The notes under the pieces: generated by a model
What the model was told of the DNA's origin: nothing
What the model saw: only the letters and a program-made list of their open reading frames with translations
Databases searched by the model: none
Shown: in pieces, positions 61,885-64,000 of the stretch
How positions within the stretch are numbered: position 1 is the first letter of the stretch
Layout: each line of letters starts with the position of its first letter
Program-made: the position numbers and the translations under genes
NCBI RefSeq assembly: GCF_029094525.1
Contig: NZ_CP119107.1
Coordinates: 3,286,001-3,350,000 of the forward strand
DNA length: 64,000 nt
Direction: 5' to 3'
Origin: Pullulanibacillus sp. KACC 23026
GTDB lineage: Bacteria; Bacillota; Bacilli; Bacillales; Sporolactobacillaceae

Positions 61885-63549
61885 TTAAATTTCCATTAAT
61901 ATAGGTAAAATCATTGGACGGCGTTTTGTTTTATCATACAAATAACGGTTTAATGCATCGCGGATCCCATTCTTCAAGGCTGACCATTCTGAGATTTTCT
62001 GGGTTAACGCATTTGTCAGAACCTCTGTCACGATCTTGGCAGAATCCTCAATAAGCGCTTCAGATTCCCTCACATAAACAAACCCTCTTGTGATGATTTC
62101 TGGCCCTGCTAGAATCGCCTTCGTTTCCCGGGAGAGGGTGACCACAACAATGACCGTCCCATCTTCTGCCAACAAACGGCGATCTCTTAGCACAATATTT
62201 CCGACATCTCCCACGCCAAGACCATCCACGAGAATGTGACCAGCCGGAACACGTTCGGCTGAACGGGCTTGTTGATCGATAAATTCAACAACATCTCCTT
62301 TATCGACAAGGAAAACATTAGAAGCGGGAATCCCCATTGCCTTTGCGAGATCCATATGAGCTTTCTGCAGACGAAATTCTCCCCTAATTGGAATGAAATA
62401 GCGCGGCTTAGCGAGCTCTAAAACCAACTTCAAATCTTCCTGTGAGCCATGACCTGACACATGAACCGAATCTCCATAGACAACATTAACCCCAAGGCGC
62501 ATTAAAGAATCAATAGCTCGAGTCACATTTCGCTCATCAGCAGGTGTTGCAGAGGAGGCATAGACAAATAAGTCCGTATCCTTTGGCTGGATTTTTTTAT
62601 GGGCATATTGAGCTATTTTCGTAAATGGTGTCATTGGATCACCATCAGGACCCGATGTGATAATCGCCCATTCACGTTCTTTAACTTGATCCATTTTGTC
62701 GAGGGTGATTAACACATTCTTAGGGATGTCCAAATAGCCCAGCTTGACCGCAAGTCCCACGACCTTCTCCAAATAACGGCCATCCAAAGCCACTTTGCGA
62801 TTCGTCTTAACAGCGGCATTTACGACCTGCTGAATTCTATGTATATTGGATGCATAGAGGGCCGTAATCACTCTTCCGTTGTTAAAGTAGAAAAGCTCTT
62901 CTAAATGATCTTGTATGTCTGATTCTGAAAGGGTTTTACCTCTGCGTTCAGCATTATAGCTATCTGACAGCAAGCAGAGGACGCCCTCATTTCCTAAGCG
63001 AGTCAGTTTATTCAGATCGAATTTTCTTCCATCGACAGGCGTATAGTCAATCTTAAAATCCCCTGTGTGAACAATGGCTCCTTGCGCCGTATGAATCGAG
63101 ATGCCAATGGAATCAGGGATATCATGGGTCGTTCTAAAAAAGGTTAATCGATGCCTGCCTATTTTTAACGTGCGATCTGGGTCGATCACATTAAGCTTAA
63201 CTTGTCGATTCAGACCATGCTCTTTTAATAAAAGCTCAAGCATGCCAATTGTAAAAGCGGAACCATAGATAGGGACTTTGATCGACTTGAGTAGATAAGG
63301 AATACCGCCGATCTGTTCTTGGTGGGCATGAGTTAAAAATAACCCTTTAATTCGCTCCTTACGATCGACCAAATAAGTGAAATCAGGAATCACTCGGTCA
63401 ATTCCAAGCATATCATCTTTTGGAAGCATGACACCGGCATCGACCAAGAAAATAGCTTCGTCGATTTCGATTACCGTCATGTTCTTCCCGTTTTCACCAA
63501 CGCCGCCCATCGCATAAATCTTAATTTTTTCGTCTCTCTCAGTTTGCAA
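61885..63549 (-). CDS. rnjB: Ribonuclease J2
   Basis: 554-aa metallo-beta-lactamase/beta-CASP RNase. The key motif, His-x-His-x-Asp-His in RNase J1, is degenerate here (LTHAHQEQIGG near residue 74), so the Asp and third His are lost. This marks it as J2, the weakly active partner in the J1/J2 complex. Other landmarks are TTHDIPDSIGI near 140, HTGDFKIDY near 161, LLSDSYNAERRG near 193 and the beta-CASP VSGHGSQEDLK near 367. The start is TTG 63549, 8 bases after AGGAGG. rnjB-tepA-ylzJ-spoIIIE matches B. subtilis. Confidence 0.94.
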   Translation of the reverse strand: MQTERDEKIKIYAMGGVGENGKNMTVIEIDEAIFLVDAGVMLPKDDMLGIDRVIPDFTYLVDRKERIKGLFLTHAHQEQIGGIPYLLKSIKVPIYGSAFTIGMLELLLKEHGLNRQVKLNVIDPDRTLKIGRHRLTFFRTTHDIPDSIGISIHTAQGAIVHTGDFKIDYTPVDGRKFDLNKLTRLGNEGVLCLLSDSYNAERRGKTLSESDIQDHLEELFYFNNGRVITALYASNIHRIQQVVNAAVKTNRKVALDGRYLEKVVGLAVKLGYLDIPKNVLITLDKMDQVKEREWAIITSGPDGDPMTPFTKIAQYAHKKIQPKDTDLFVYASSATPADERNVTRAIDSLMRLGVNVVYGDSVHVSGHGSQEDLKLVLELAKPRYFIPIRGEFRLQKAHMDLAKAMGIPASNVFLVDKGDVVEFIDQQARSAERVPAGHILVDGLGVGDVGNIVLRDRRLLAEDGTVIVVVTLSRETKAILAGPEIITRGFVYVRESEALIEDSAKIVTEVLTNALTQKISEWSALKNGIRDALNRYLYDKTKRRPMILPILMEI

Positions 63550-63564
63550 TGGACATTCCTCCTA

Positions 63565-64000
63565 AATTTTAAAAGCATAAAAGTCCGACAATACTTTCCC
63601 CCGTACCAACGCTTTCCTCCATTATACTCGAAGCAATGAACATTGAACAAGATGAGAGTCAAACAACTCTAATAGTCATAAAGACAAAAGCACTAAAGCC
63701 GGACTCTTGTTTCAAAATATAAACTTAACCCAAAAGTCTTTCTTGACACTGTTTTCTGTTTAAACGTTTAACAAATAGAGGTGATTGTCTAACCAATGTG
63801 GAAAATCGTCCCATTTTAACATAAGAAGCGTAACTAGGATAAGTTACTGGTCAACTTCCTGGGTAAAATGGGCCGTTCCGAGTTAAATAGAGAATGCTCG
63901 TTACGCCTAACGACTCAAATGGGCAATTGGGAGAGGGATAGCGTATTCTGGTTACGCTCAACCGAAATAGGCGTAACGACATTTCCTTATTTCGGCATTC
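63565..64000. other. Palindrome-rich non-coding tail
   Basis: No ORF is supported. Inverted repeats include CCCATTTTA (63811-63819)/TAAAATGGG (63864-63872) and TCGTTACGCC (63898-63907)/GGCGTAACGA (63970-63979). TTACGC or GCGTAA recurs four times in the last 170 bases. It looks like part of a repeat that continues past the window edge. Confidence 0.5.

Noticed and set aside
63749-63782. TTGACA-like promoter on the plus strand near the right edge
   Set aside because: The -10 half is poor and no downstream gene is inside the window.

Overview
The window looks like chromosome from an endospore-forming member of the Bacillales (Bacillaceae or Sporolactobacillaceae type). Gene order is strongly collinear with Bacillus subtilis (ynzC-yneA-lexA, glnR-glnA, hflX-spoVK-hfq-miaA-mutL-mutS-cotE, ricA-miaB, spoVS-ymdB-rny-recA-cinA-pgsA-rodZ-ymfKJIHF, spoIIIE-ylzJ-tepA-rnjB). 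It carries sporulation genes (spoVK, spoVS, cotE, spoIIIE, sirA) and a SinI/SinR biofilm switch. The species cannot be named from the sequence. No tRNA, rRNA or CRISPR array was recognised.

Region 1 (22-13,600, minus strand) is an eps exopolysaccharide operon like B. subtilis epsA-N: tyrosine-kinase pair epsA/epsB, dehydratase epsC, four GT4 and one GT2 glycosyltransferases, the polymerase-like epsG, and the epsL/M/N module for an acetamido-dideoxy sugar. The epsB-epsC gap holds a probable EAR antitermination RNA. Three very small ORFs with good ribosome-binding sites sit inside the operon. A promoter with GTTCT-type SinR boxes lies upstream.

Region 2 (13,640-21,100) holds a Tat-exported phosphoesterase, ccdC, and sinI and sinR in an unusual convergent arrangement with a shared terminator. 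A Spo0A-box-rich region precedes sinI. Then come yneF, sirA, ynzC, and the divergent SOS pair yneA/lexA with LexA boxes. A 308-bp element with perfect 15-bp inverted ends and a tandem pair of DUF4183 proteins follow.

Region 3 (21,500-33,900) is a housekeeping run on the minus strand: glnRA with GlnR operators, ynbB, hflX, spoVK, hfq, miaA, mutL, mutS and the spore-coat gene cotE.

Region 4 (34,270-37,600) holds a 1-kb nested tandem repeat (about 124 bp, built from 21-nt modules), then ricA-miaB bracketed by two pairs of 27-bp palindromes in opposite orientation.

Region 5 (37,700-64,000) is minus-strand core genome: a dipeptidase, spoVS with a sigma-H promoter, ymdB, an ABC exporter, rny, recA with SOS box, cinA, pgsA, rodZ, ymfKJIHF, a BmpA-type nucleoside ABC transporter, spoIIIE, ylzJ, tepA and rnjB. 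The last 450 bases are palindrome-rich and non-coding.

Many genes form one regulatory theme. Spo0A would induce sinI, SinI would relieve SinR, and SinR would release eps. RicA, YmdB and RNase Y, encoded nearby, are known in B. subtilis to influence the same biofilm and sporulation decision.
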